Assembly: GCA_024693845.1 (NCBI GenBank)
Contig: JAILKJ010000010.1
Coordinates: forward strand, 1 to 61,205
Direction of reading: 5' to 3'
DNA: 61,205 nucleotides
DNA from: Lachnospiraceae bacterium
GTDB lineage: Bacteria > Bacillota > Clostridia > Lachnospirales > Lachnospiraceae
In this document: positions 53,416 through 60,744 of the stretch, piece by piece
How positions within the stretch are numbered: the stretch's first letter is position 1
How the letters are laid out: every line of letters begins with the position of its first letter
Position numbers and translations under genes: made by a program
The notes under the pieces: model-generated
What the model saw: only the letters and a program-made list of their open reading frames with translations
Databases searched by the model: none
Told to the model about the DNA's origin: nothing

Positions 53416-54165
53416 TCAGTCTTCCTCGTTCAGGAACGCCTGCAGCTCTTCGGGAGTTCCCAGCACGTGTACCTTGTCAGCCGGAACATCGACAATGTAG
53501 ATCTCACCCTTCTTCGACAGAAGATAGTCATACAGCGGTGCCACATACTTCTCCCCGTTTACCAGCTCCGACGCCTTTCCCTTGCGATAATACTCATCGT
53601 AAAGGGAGGCATACAGTCCGCAGGTTTTGAAATAATAAGCCCCCAGCGTACAGTGATCCGAGATCCGCTTCTTTTCCTTGATCTCCACCACCTTGCCGCT
53701 CTCGTCCAGTCTCACAAAGCTCCAGTGATCCCCCGGTGCCTGAAAACAGGGAATAAAGCCATCACCGCGTAGCTGCGATGTATTCATCTCGCCGGCCTCC
53801 ACGTAGGTGTCGATGTTGTAGATCAAAAGGGCATGATCCTCATCCCAGTATTTTTCCGCCAGCATGGCCGTTGTAGCCTGACCGTCAGTCAGTTCATCCA
53901 GGATGATCACATGGTAGTTTTCGATCCCCAGAAGCGCGCATTTTTCCCGAATATAAGCTTCCACATCGCAACCCTCATCTTTCAGGGCAAGAAAAATATA
54001 CCGGTCAGCCTGATCGCGATACCCCTCCAGACTGATCATCGACCACTCAAACAGGGATTTTCCCTTTGCATCGATCATGTACTTGGGAACCGTGTAGCCC
54101 GCCTTCTTAAACCGCGATCCGAGGCCCCCCATCGTGATCACGATATCGATCCTGTTATCTGCCAT
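53416..54165 (-). CDS. Sugar nucleotidyltransferase-like protein
   Basis: 249 residues, Rossmann-type nucleotidyltransferase domain. The N-terminal ITMGGLGSRFKKAGYTVPKY is the GxGxRF...K nucleotide-binding loop with the substrate Lys. Asp in LLIYNIDTY is the metal site. VEIKEKKRISDHCTLGAYYF is the central sheet region. Related proteins activate sugars or sugar-like groups for capsule/LPS synthesis, or act on lipid-linked choline. The product cannot be named. It starts one base after the transglutaminase-like gene, so the two are coupled. Confidence 0.85.
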   Translation of the reverse strand: MADNRIDIVITMGGLGSRFKKAGYTVPKYMIDAKGKSLFEWSMISLEGYRDQADRYIFLALKDEGCDVEAYIREKCALLGIENYHVIILDELTDGQATTAMLAEKYWDEDHALLIYNIDTYVEAGEMNTSQLRGDGFIPCFQAPGDHWSFVRLDESGKVVEIKEKKRISDHCTLGAYYFKTCGLYASLYDEYYRKGKASELVNGEKYVAPLYDYLLSKKGEIYIVDVPADKVHVLGTPEELQAFLNEED

Positions 54166-54166
54166 G

Positions 54167-54682
54167 TCATCCTCCTTTTTTCAGCATTTTTGAAAGTATG
54201 AAGTCCGGCGGTTCTCCTATGGAAAACGCGTCCGTTGCTTCATACACCTCGCATCCTCTTTGCCGGTAGTCATCCAGAAAACTCTGCTCGCTTTCATAGA
54301 TGGCCTCCTGTCCGTAGCCGGCCCTGTCAAACTCCGGCGTCAGCTCCAGATAAACCGTCTTTCCTTCCGCATAAAAGGTCATGATGGTGTGATACTTGTC
54401 ACTTGCAAGCTCATGCAAAACCCATATCTTACTGGACACGCCGCAGTCATTAAGGATCGATCTCATCAAAAGAACAGCATCATTGCAGGTGCCCACCTTT
54501 TCCCGCCTTGTATCCTCCGGATCCTGAACCCGGTATTCCGTCAGCAGGCGGTTAAAAAACACCCTGTCCGGCCGCTTTGATCTGTCCGGCTTGTAGACTT
54601 TGCCGTTCAGATAAAACCCGTATTTATACCCGTTGTTAAGGAGCTCCTTTTTCAAGCACTGGCAGGCCTCATAAATCTTCAT
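54167..54682 (-). CDS. Transglutaminase-like cysteine protease/peptidase fold protein
   Basis: 171 residues, no signal peptide. The core pattern of the transglutaminase-like superfamily is present: Cys66 in VGTCNDAVLLMRSIL, His98 in YHTIMTFYAEG, and an acidic residue in YLELTPEFDR. Many such bacterial proteins are hydrolases or amidases rather than cross-linkers. It opens a two-gene unit with the nucleotidyltransferase; the GGAGGATGAC at its end serves as that gene's ribosome site. Role unknown. Confidence 0.8.
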   Translation of the reverse strand: MKIYEACQCLKKELLNNGYKYGFYLNGKVYKPDRSKRPDRVFFNRLLTEYRVQDPEDTRREKVGTCNDAVLLMRSILNDCGVSSKIWVLHELASDKYHTIMTFYAEGKTVYLELTPEFDRAGYGQEAIYESEQSFLDDYRQRGCEVYEATDAFSIGEPPDFILSKMLKKGG

Positions 54683-54720
54683 CTCATTAAATTTCCTTTT
54701 CGCTCATACATTCATTTGCT

Positions 54721-54729
54721 ATTATAGCA
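54721..54729 (-). promoter_or_regulatory. Extended -10 promoter of the transglutaminase/nucleotidyltransferase pair
   Basis: Minus-strand TGCTATAAT, an extended -10 with perfect TATAAT, 39 bases before the start at 54682. No good -35 lies at 17 bases, as is common for extended -10 promoters. Confidence 0.55.
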
Positions 54730-54730
54730 C

Positions 54731-55180
54731 ACCACGGTCTTTTTTGCCGAAAAATCGCTTTTCTACCCGATCGCTTCTGTTCTTGTTGCCGGAAACGAAC
54801 CCTGCCTCAGCCTTCTTAATCTGCGCCAAAAGCCTGCCGGACCGGCAGATAACGACACCGAGAACTACTTCGTACCCGGACTCCCCCACACCGAATATTT
54901 CCAGCAGGGCATCAATTTCGAAGATGCCTGTTACCGGGCTGCGGTTCAAAAAAACGAAGTCCACACCTACGCACATGTCAACAGTATCGATGTGTGGTTT
55001 GATATCTATGCCACGCCCCCGGAACATGAAGAAGGGGATATATCCTACTGTCTCTACTTTTCCATCCCCAATGATGATGCGGATTCCATGCTGAAGGACA
55101 TCGGCTGTGACTATGTTCAGGGCTTTATCTGGGGCCGCCCGCTTTCCGAAGAAGATGTGGAAAAACTTGTTCTTTGCTAA
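54731..55180 (+). pseudogene. Remnant of a GGDEF/EAL-type signalling protein (internal deletion)
   Basis: A plus-strand frame stays open for ~150 codons from just after a TAG to the TAA at 55178-55180, with no ATG and no ribosome site at its 5' end. The first part (LSLLNLRQKPAGPADNDTEN, FVPGLPHTEYFQQGINFEDA, HAHVNSIDVWFDIYATPP with a shift of wording) looks like a PAS-like segment seen upstream of GGDEF domains in related bacteria. The end, LKDIGCDYVQGFIWGRPLSE, is the C-terminal signature of an EAL domain (compare DIGCGMIQGYYYGKPEP in the intact protein at 46133-49471). The catalytic core is missing, so the gene has lost both its start and its middle. Confidence 0.65.
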
Positions 55181-56061
55181 CTCTGTTTCTTTTTCACATA
55201 GTCCCAAAATTCTTCCGCAACCATGGAGGGCTGTTTCTCAGCGCTCCTTACCATCACATATCTTGCGGTAACTTCCGGATGTACGATCTTTTTGATCACC
55301 ACCCCGTCAGAAACATACCTGGCTGCCGACGCCGGAAATATGGCGATCCCCACTCCGTTAGCAGTAAGCTCGTAGGCGTTCAGCATGTGGGCGATACGGC
55401 AGAAGATCTTCGGTTCCAGTCCCAGGGGCGCAAACCAGTTTTCGATCTCCTGTTTCCTGGACTGCCTTGACGGGATGATGAGAGGATAGGGTGCTAACTT
55501 TTTCAGATCTACGGATGTGCTTTTCCCCTTTGCCAGCGCATGCTTTGCAGGAATGATCGCCACCCATGGCTCTTCATAAACAATCCGTCCGTCAAGCCCT
55601 TCTTCATCGTAGGGAGCGGTTATGACGGCCACATCGCAAAGACCGGAAGCAACCCGCTTCATCACATCATCGGAGTTCCCATTCCAGAGTTCATACTCCA
55701 CAAGAGGATACTTCTTCTTAAAGGCCGCGATCCATTTGGCGATCAGGGCAGGCGCATAGCCCTCCACCGTAGCAAGATACAGCTTTCCCGAAAGTCCTTC
55801 ATTCATCTTTGCGATATCTTCCACGGATTGGTCGGCAAGCTGCCGGATCCTGGTGGCATATTGGAAAAAGTGTTCGCCTTCCTTGGTAAGTTCAAGCCCT
55901 CTTGCTTTTCGGATAAAGAGCCGGGTTCCCAGTTCGTCTTCCAGGTCTTTTATCTGCCGGCTGAGGGGCGGCTGGGCAATGCTGAGTTTTTCCGCCGCTT
56001 TTGTAAAACTGCCTTCCTCCGCCACAGAGAGAAAATAACGTATATGCCTTAGTTCCATCAC
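55177..56061 (-). CDS. LysR-family transcriptional regulator
   Basis: 294 residues. Winged helix ~1-60 (MELRHIRYFLSVAEEGSFTK, AQPPLSRQIKDLEDELG, LFIRKARGLELT) and the periplasmic-binding-like effector domain ~90-294 (LATVEGYAPALIAKWIAAFK, NGVGIAIFPASAARYV). Standard length. It faces a 20-codon gene across overlapping promoters with an inverted repeat of T-N11-A type at 56138-56158, the classic LysR arrangement, so autoregulation plus control of the facing transcript is likely. Its 3' end overlaps the pseudogene by four bases. Confidence 0.95.
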   Translation of the reverse strand: MMELRHIRYFLSVAEEGSFTKAAEKLSIAQPPLSRQIKDLEDELGTRLFIRKARGLELTKEGEHFFQYATRIRQLADQSVEDIAKMNEGLSGKLYLATVEGYAPALIAKWIAAFKKKYPLVEYELWNGNSDDVMKRVASGLCDVAVITAPYDEEGLDGRIVYEEPWVAIIPAKHALAKGKSTSVDLKKLAPYPLIIPSRQSRKQEIENWFAPLGLEPKIFCRIAHMLNAYELTANGVGIAIFPASAARYVSDGVVIKKIVHPEVTARYVMVRSAEKQPSMVAEEFWDYVKKKQS

Positions 56062-56121
56062 AAGTTCCTCACAAAATGATACGGCGCGCCATCCATACTC
56101 AAAAGGTATAGCTCTACTATC

Positions 56122-56150
56122 ATTATATGTATTTTACATATCATTGTCCA
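56122..56150 (-). promoter_or_regulatory. Sigma-A promoter of the lysR-type gene
   Basis: Minus-strand TGGACA (56145-56150), 17-base spacer, perfect TATAAT (56122-56127). It overlaps the operator-like inverted repeat and the facing promoter. Confidence 0.75.
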
Positions 56151-56161
56151 TATGATATCTT
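56133..56161 (+). promoter_or_regulatory. Sigma-A promoter facing the lysR-type gene
   Basis: TTTACA (56133-56138), 17-base spacer, TATCTT (56156-56161). It drives the short transcript holding the 20-codon ORF. Confidence 0.7.
56138..56158. promoter_or_regulatory. Putative LysR operator
   Basis: Inverted repeat ATATCAT-N7-ATGATAT with the T-N11-A character of LysR sites, positioned inside the spacer of the plus-strand promoter and over the -35 of the minus-strand one. Binding here could affect both promoters. Confidence 0.6.
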
Positions 56162-56233
56162 AAGATCACAGAAGGGGAACAGAAAACAGAGCAGCCTGAA
56201 AGGCACCTGACAAAGCAAAGGAGGCGGATTGAT

Positions 56234-56296
56234 ATGAAGATATTATTACATGAGATCGAGGAGCTGCTGGAAGCGTATTATAAGACATTTGCATAA
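56234..56296 (+). CDS. 20-residue small protein under probable LysR control
   Basis: ATG at 56234, perfect AAGGAGG (56218-56224) nine bases before, 20 codons (MKILLHEIEELLEAYYK then TFA) and TAA. It has its own sigma-A promoter about 75 bases upstream and a strong terminator 23 bases downstream, so it is a complete transcription unit of ~190 bases. The peptide is acidic and predicted to be one amphipathic helix; no known family. It could instead be the start of a deleted gene, or a leader in a regulatory RNA. Confidence 0.55.
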   Translation: MKILLHEIEELLEAYYKTFA

Positions 56297-56318
56297 GGTA
56301 AAGAACTCCATCTTTTCT

Positions 56319-56355
56319 AAAAAACCCGCCGGTCGCAGTCAACCGGCGGGTTTTT
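56319..56355. terminator. Bidirectional terminator between the small ORF and the S66 peptidase gene
   Basis: AAAAAACCCGCCGGT-cgcagtca-ACCGGCGGGTTTTT: a 9-bp GC stem extended by A/T runs on both sides, so it works on both strands. The S66 peptidase gene ends at 56365 on the minus strand. Confidence 0.95.
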
Positions 56356-56364
56356 CTGTAAAGC

Positions 56365-57390
56365 TTATTTAAATCTGATAACCCCTGCATCCGCATCAAC
56401 GAAAGCATCAACGCCAAAGGGGATTATGCAACGGGGCAGAGCATGCCCTATGTTTACATTGAAAAGGATCGGCAGATCCGGATCATCTATCACTTCGACC
56501 AGTAGTTTCTTATACTCCCGGGCATAGATCTCATCCTGCGGCTTGCCCACCAGAACACCTGATACAGCCCCAAACACTCCCGTCTCTTTAAGGCATTCCA
56601 GCGACTGCCTATAAAGGTCCGGCGTGGGTCTTTCTTCACTTGTTTCCAACAGCAGGATACGCCCCTCCCATTCTTTAGCATCCGGGAACAGATGATACTT
56701 CCGGCACAACACCGGCATGTCCTCATAGCGATCCCCGCAGAAGCAGTCATACATGGATTCAACACAGCCACCCAGGATCTTTCCGGAAAATGTTGCCGGT
56801 CCCTGAAGAAGCTCAAAACCCTGATTGGGGTGTGACGGCGTCGGGATCCCCACCTGATCCGGGGCGAACCTGGTCCTTTCTTCATACCACACATCGCTGG
56901 GGGTTATCTCAGCGATACTGCCCGTCGTGATCAGTTCCTGAAAGTATTTCTTAGTGTAGGGCAACATATCTGCAGACAGTTCACAAAGATCCGGCATAAA
57001 AGCCTGTCCGTAAAAAGTGCGCATACCGACTTTATGCAGCATGAAGTGATTGATCGTAGTATCCGAGAATCCCAGAAACACTTTATCCGCAGCTGCTTTT
57101 TTCAGCTCGTCATTTTCAAACAGATAGGGAAGCAGGCGATAGGTATCGTCCCCTCCGATAGCACACAGGATCATGTCGATCCCCGGATCTTTAAATGCTT
57201 CCAAAAGGTCCTGTGCTCTTTTCTCCGGATGGTTCTTTATATACTCAAGGCCCGCCAGGGCATGAGGCATAAATCTTACATTCAGCCCGAATTCCTCAAG
57301 CCTTTTAACACCGATATCTTTTTCAAATTTCACATACTCTTCTCCCAGTATGCCACTAGAAAGGCTTACTATGGCCACATTCCTGATCAT
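56365..57390 (-). CDS. S66 family peptidase (LD-carboxypeptidase/MccF-like)
   Basis: 341 residues, cytoplasmic. The Ser-Glu-His triad of the family is visible: Ser109 in FLGFSDTTINHFMLH, Glu in LLLETSEERPTPD (~247) and His in NVNIGHALPRCIIPFG (~313). N-terminal VAIVSLSSG and ILCAIGGDDTYRLLPYL fit the family. Members trim murein peptides (LD-carboxypeptidase) or cleave microcin C-type acyl amides (MccF). The overall layout is closer to MccF-like proteins, so an antibiotic-immunity role is possible. Last gene of the acyltransferase/XRE-AbrB/PrsW/zinc-ribbon series. Confidence 0.88.
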   Translation of the reverse strand: MIRNVAIVSLSSGILGEEYVKFEKDIGVKRLEEFGLNVRFMPHALAGLEYIKNHPEKRAQDLLEAFKDPGIDMILCAIGGDDTYRLLPYLFENDELKKAAADKVFLGFSDTTINHFMLHKVGMRTFYGQAFMPDLCELSADMLPYTKKYFQELITTGSIAEITPSDVWYEERTRFAPDQVGIPTPSHPNQGFELLQGPATFSGKILGGCVESMYDCFCGDRYEDMPVLCRKYHLFPDAKEWEGRILLLETSEERPTPDLYRQSLECLKETGVFGAVSGVLVGKPQDEIYAREYKKLLVEVIDDPDLPILFNVNIGHALPRCIIPFGVDAFVDADAGVIRFK

Positions 57391-57411
57391 GGTGTTTCTC
57401 CTTCCTTTATA

Positions 57412-58254
57412 TCACCAGTCCGAATCCCAATCCGAGCTGCCGGCATCCCAGGAATCGCCGCTGTCCCATGAACTGCCGCTGTCCCAGTCGCTGCTGCTCC
57501 AGGAATCGTCACTGCTGCTTGAACTGCCCACATCATACCATGTGGAATCTTCAAACCGCATTCCTTCGTGATCGCTGATCCGATACGTATCGGCCGTATC
57601 GTCCGTGATCACATCATCCAAAAAATCGCTGTCGTAATTCAGATGCCAGTTATCATCGTCTGCGCTATATTCATACCAATGGGACTTTTGATAATAATAA
57701 TCCCTGCCGTTATACCGGTAGTATCCCCTGGCCGGTGAATGATCCAATACGGATATCAGGATGATCGCCACCATCACAACTGTGGTGATGATGAAATAAG
57801 TAGACAGATACACCTTCATGATCTTTAGAAAAGACATCCCGAAGCTTCTGCTTAAAGGTGTATTTTTACTACCTCGGCTCGCGTTGTTTCTCTTTTGCTC
57901 CGCTATCTCGGTGCGCAGCCGCTGGTACAGTTCATTTACGGCATAGCCTTCATCTGATCCCTGATAGCGGACAGCCCGTTCACCGTTTGCTTTATTCTTG
58001 TAAACGACAAAATCACCGTTGTCATCCTTGTAGATTCCAAAGGCTTTCGGCTCTTTGATATTTTTACCGATAAAGAACCGGGTAAACTGTTCCGGCGGCA
58101 GATTATGATCCACATACCATTGCCTCAGCTCTTCAATGGTCTGGGGCTGCGTATGCGCCATTCTGTTCACCCCGGATAAGGCGGCGCCGCAGTTAGGACA
58201 AGTATGCTGGTTCTCCTCGATCATCTGACCACAATAATCGCATTTGATCTTCAT
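57412..58254 (-). CDS. Membrane protein with N-terminal zinc ribbon and Ser/Asp/Trp-rich tail
   Basis: 280 residues from the ATG at 58254, preceded by GGTGGTGAGCAGA. A GTG 12 bases earlier overlaps the previous gene and is less likely. Zinc ribbon ~3-27 (CDYCGQ ... CPNCGA), a globular segment ~35-125 (FTRFFIGKNIKEPKAFGIYK, FVVYKNKANGERAVRYQG), one membrane helix (~148-168, FIITTVVMVAIILISVL), then an acidic Tyr-rich region and a tail (~245-280) of repeated WDSGSS/SWDSGD-like units. The zinc ribbon would be inside and the acidic tail outside. Function unknown. Directly after the PrsW-like gene. Confidence 0.82.
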   Translation of the reverse strand: MKIKCDYCGQMIEENQHTCPNCGAALSGVNRMAHTQPQTIEELRQWYVDHNLPPEQFTRFFIGKNIKEPKAFGIYKDDNGDFVVYKNKANGERAVRYQGSDEGYAVNELYQRLRTEIAEQKRNNASRGSKNTPLSRSFGMSFLKIMKVYLSTYFIITTVVMVAIILISVLDHSPARGYYRYNGRDYYYQKSHWYEYSADDDNWHLNYDSDFLDDVITDDTADTYRISDHEGMRFEDSTWYDVGSSSSSDDSWSSSDWDSGSSWDSGDSWDAGSSDWDSDW

Positions 58255-58259
58255 TCTGC

Positions 58260-59018
58260 TCACCACCTTTCCGTTTCTTTAAAGGAGGCCGTTTCCTCCT
58301 GACTGAGCTCAACATCGGCGAGCCCGGTAAGCTTGCTGTCATGGCCGGAAAGGTACACGATCTCCCACAGCGCCAGGATCGCACAAACAACTTCATATAC
58401 GATCAGGAATACATAAAAGACCGGCATCTGTATCTGCATGCAAAAATCATAGATCCCAAACATGATGCAGGGGATCAGAAGCGTTACAGCAAGAAACATC
58501 CTGACAGCTCCGATTTCTTTTGATCCTTCACTGTTTTTGGCTTTCCCGTAAAAATACCCCATAAACACTGCGCTGATCACGTGTCCCACCAGGGAAAGCA
58601 GGAGGACTCTGATCTTAAAGTCACTGCTTCTGAAAACATGGATCAGATTCCCCGTTACCGTCACCCCGAGGCCGGTGGTGACCGCATAGACCACTGCATC
58701 GAAAGTATAGTTATACTCTTTATCTTTCCAGGTCAGTAAGAGCAGCACCAGAAAAGTGCAGGCCTGTTCCGATAATGCCTTCAGCAAAAAACTGTCGACA
58801 AACTGAAACAGCATCAGGTTCTGTCCGCTATATGCCGATTGCAATCCCATGCGTCCCAGGCCGCCCAGCAGCATCGACAGCAGGCAGGCAAAAACGCCGC
58901 CGATAAACAATTTGGCCAAAAGCGGCGCCGGTTCTTTTTCGATCGTATCGAGTTTGTACACCATGATAAAAACGATGATGCTCGGCAAAACAGCCAGAAT
59001 AAGTGCAAATGTCATCAT
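58260..59018 (-). CDS. PrsW-family membrane protein with altered catalytic motifs
   Basis: 252 residues, ~8 membrane helices, overall layout of the PrsW glutamic intramembrane protease family: KLDTIEKEPAPLLAKLF, FDAVVYAVTTGLGVTVTGNL, LSLVGHVISAVFMGYFYGKA. However, where PrsW has EExxK this protein has SEQACTF (Glu-Gln, no Lys), and where the family has ENxxY it has TGNLIHVF, with no Glu. Both metal/catalytic Glu positions are therefore changed, so it may be a non-proteolytic homologue. Its start overlaps the stop of the XRE-AbrB gene by four bases, and its GGTGGTG end serves the zinc-ribbon gene. Confidence 0.8.
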   Translation of the reverse strand: MMTFALILAVLPSIIVFIMVYKLDTIEKEPAPLLAKLFIGGVFACLLSMLLGGLGRMGLQSAYSGQNLMLFQFVDSFLLKALSEQACTFLVLLLLTWKDKEYNYTFDAVVYAVTTGLGVTVTGNLIHVFRSSDFKIRVLLLSLVGHVISAVFMGYFYGKAKNSEGSKEIGAVRMFLAVTLLIPCIMFGIYDFCMQIQMPVFYVFLIVYEVVCAILALWEIVYLSGHDSKLTGLADVELSQEETASFKETERW

Positions 59019-59446
59019 ATAAGCTCCTCCTTCTTCGCTCTTCTCAACAGATCCAGCAGACCCGTTTCCTTTATGATCGCCAGACCCTGTCCCTCGTCGC
59101 CGAGTACGATCAGGTTATCTCCGGGGTTTATCCCGAATACCTTCCGTGCTTTCGCAGGGATCACGATCTGACCTTTTTCTCCCACCTTTACCATCCCGAA
59201 GATATGCTTTCCCTTCGGCGGAATTCCCAATCCCAGATTTTCACCATCCTCTTTTTCGTAGGAGACAAGGTCATCAATGCTTCTCCCGAAGACTTCCGCA
59301 ATGGCTTTGCACTTTTCAACGTCGGGAAGGGATTCGCCGGTCTCATATTTCGAGAGGGTCTGTCTGGAAACACCGATCCTCTCGGCAAGTTCCTCCTGTG
59401 ACATATTATAATACTTTCTCAGTTCCAACAAGTTATCCTTAAACAT
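59015..59446 (-). CDS. XRE helix-turn-helix/AbrB-SpoVT fusion regulator
   Basis: 143 residues. XRE-type HTH ~4-60 (LLELRKYYNMSQEELAERIG, SRQTLSKYETGESLPD). AbrB/MazE/SpoVT swapped-hairpin domain ~82-130 (GMVKVGEKGQIVIPAKARKV, FGINPGDNLIVLGDEGQGLA). Two different DNA-binding folds in one small protein, a combination known in Clostridia. Probably regulates its own operon. It lies 12 bases after the acyltransferase gene and overlaps the PrsW-like gene by four bases. Confidence 0.93.
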   Translation of the reverse strand: MFKDNLLELRKYYNMSQEELAERIGVSRQTLSKYETGESLPDVEKCKAIAEVFGRSIDDLVSYEKEDGENLGLGIPPKGKHIFGMVKVGEKGQIVIPAKARKVFGINPGDNLIVLGDEGQGLAIIKETGLLDLLRRAKKEELI

Positions 59447-59458
59447 CCCGCCACGCTC

Positions 59459-60535
59459 CTATTTTTGCTTCTTCTTACTGATCCCCAGGACTGCCCATCT
59501 GAAGAACGGTATTCTTGAAATGACAAAATAAAGACCATAGGCCAATGCAAATCCCATTACCGCACTGAGCAGATAGCAGGCCCACGCCGGCAGAAGCCCG
59601 GGTTTGGCGATAAACAATGCCACGGAAGAGATGCCCAGATAATGGAAAACATATAAGCCCCAGCTATGGGCGTTCATCCATTTCGTGAACCGATTCTCAA
59701 AATCAAAATACTTCGCGAATCCTCCCAGCATTGCAAGGCAGCCAAACCATCCATACAACAGAAAGATCGGGCTTCTGTACACCGGATTGTCCGCGTAGTT
59801 CTGTCCGAAATATTTCACACAGAACAACGTTCCCAGCACAACTGCGGCAAACAGGTATATCAGAAAATACTTCTTTAAAACCTCCATCACTTCATCATGG
59901 GAGAATACAAAATATCCCAGGATAAAAGTCAGGAAATAAAGGCCAAACCGATAGCACACGATGATCGGTGTATTCCCCACCTGTCCCGCAAGGTATGCAG
60001 CTCCCCCAAGGAGGATCAATACCCAGAAAGGAGTCTTTTTACACAAAGTCCACAAACGGTCCTTATCCAGCGCCCTGATGGGAACGATCACAAGTGAAAA
60101 CAACCACAACACCTGAAGATACCACAACACACCGACACCGCTTAAGATGCACGCCATAGCCTTTCCGATCAGGGGCATCTCCGGATTATCCGTAACACCG
60201 GAAAAGGAGATATTGATATATCCCTGGATAAACTGAAATGCAAGCAGCCCGATGGTTGTGGGAACAAGAAGCTTCGTTGTCCTGCTTTTGATAAACTCTT
60301 TTCCCGTATGTCTTTCCAGGTAATATCTGGCACTTACACCGGATACGGTGAAAAGCAGCATCATGAACCACGGATACACGATATACTGATACACGTCGTA
60401 GTACTGTACCTTCAGATCCGTGATCTGACCGAGGGTCCCCTGTACCCCCTGTCCGTTATACATATAGAACACGTGATAAAACACCACCAGAACCACGGTC
60501 ACCCAGCGAATGTTGTCCAAATATGTCTTTCTCAT
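59459..60535 (-). CDS. Acyltransferase-3 family membrane protein
   Basis: 358 residues from the ATG at 60535 (MRKTYLDNIRW), with AAGGTGG at about eight bases; the open frame extends to 60613 without a site. About ten membrane helices. TYLDNIRWVTVVLVVFYHVF carries the family's N-terminal Arg and His. Related to, but clearly diverged from, the acyltransferase at 15573-16613. It would acylate a membrane-associated sugar or other acceptor. Apparent first gene of the minus-strand series down to 56365. Confidence 0.88.
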   Translation of the reverse strand: MRKTYLDNIRWVTVVLVVFYHVFYMYNGQGVQGTLGQITDLKVQYYDVYQYIVYPWFMMLLFTVSGVSARYYLERHTGKEFIKSRTTKLLVPTTIGLLAFQFIQGYINISFSGVTDNPEMPLIGKAMACILSGVGVLWYLQVLWLFSLVIVPIRALDKDRLWTLCKKTPFWVLILLGGAAYLAGQVGNTPIIVCYRFGLYFLTFILGYFVFSHDEVMEVLKKYFLIYLFAAVVLGTLFCVKYFGQNYADNPVYRSPIFLLYGWFGCLAMLGGFAKYFDFENRFTKWMNAHSWGLYVFHYLGISSVALFIAKPGLLPAWACYLLSAVMGFALAYGLYFVISRIPFFRWAVLGISKKKQK

Positions 60536-60568
60536 TTTTATCCCACCTTTGCAATTAATTTTAACATA

Positions 60569-60574
60569 ATTATA
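60569..60574 (-). promoter_or_regulatory. Candidate -10 of the acyltransferase/XRE-AbrB operon
   Basis: Minus-strand GGATATAATTATG contains a perfect TATAAT 34 bases before the start at 60535. No good -35 at 17 bases. A second reading, TTTTCA-N17-TAAAAT, overlaps it. Confidence 0.4.
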
Positions 60575-60592
60575 TCCCCCTGAAAACAAAAT

Positions 60593-60624
60593 ACCACCAA
60601 CTTCTGTTAACAAAAGTTGGTGGT
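60593..60624 (-). terminator. Probable terminator of the AadA-like gene
   Basis: Near-perfect stem ACCACCAACTT/AAGTTGGTGGT around CTGTTAACAA, followed on the minus strand by ATTTTGTTTTC. It lies 120 bases after the adenylyltransferase stop and before the next promoter. Bases 60625-60744 hold only AT-rich sequence, including a short direct repeat TGTTATCA (60718-60740), with no gene seen. Confidence 0.55.
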
Positions 60625-60744
60625 TTGTGTTAAAAAGTATTGCACTTCATCCTATCGTACATAGTTTTGATTCCATTTGATTTCAGCTGTCCATATCACA
60701 CGGACTGAATAAGCTAATGTTATCAAATTGTTATCACACTACCT

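Noticed and set aside
54722-55207. Minus-strand 161-codon open frame
   Set aside because: It has no recognisable domain or ribosome site, and it is antisense to the frame with clear EAL-end similarity.
60593-60624. Inverted repeat as a mobile-element end
   Set aside because: It is a single short stem with no transposase, no second copy and no target duplication visible. A terminator explains it.
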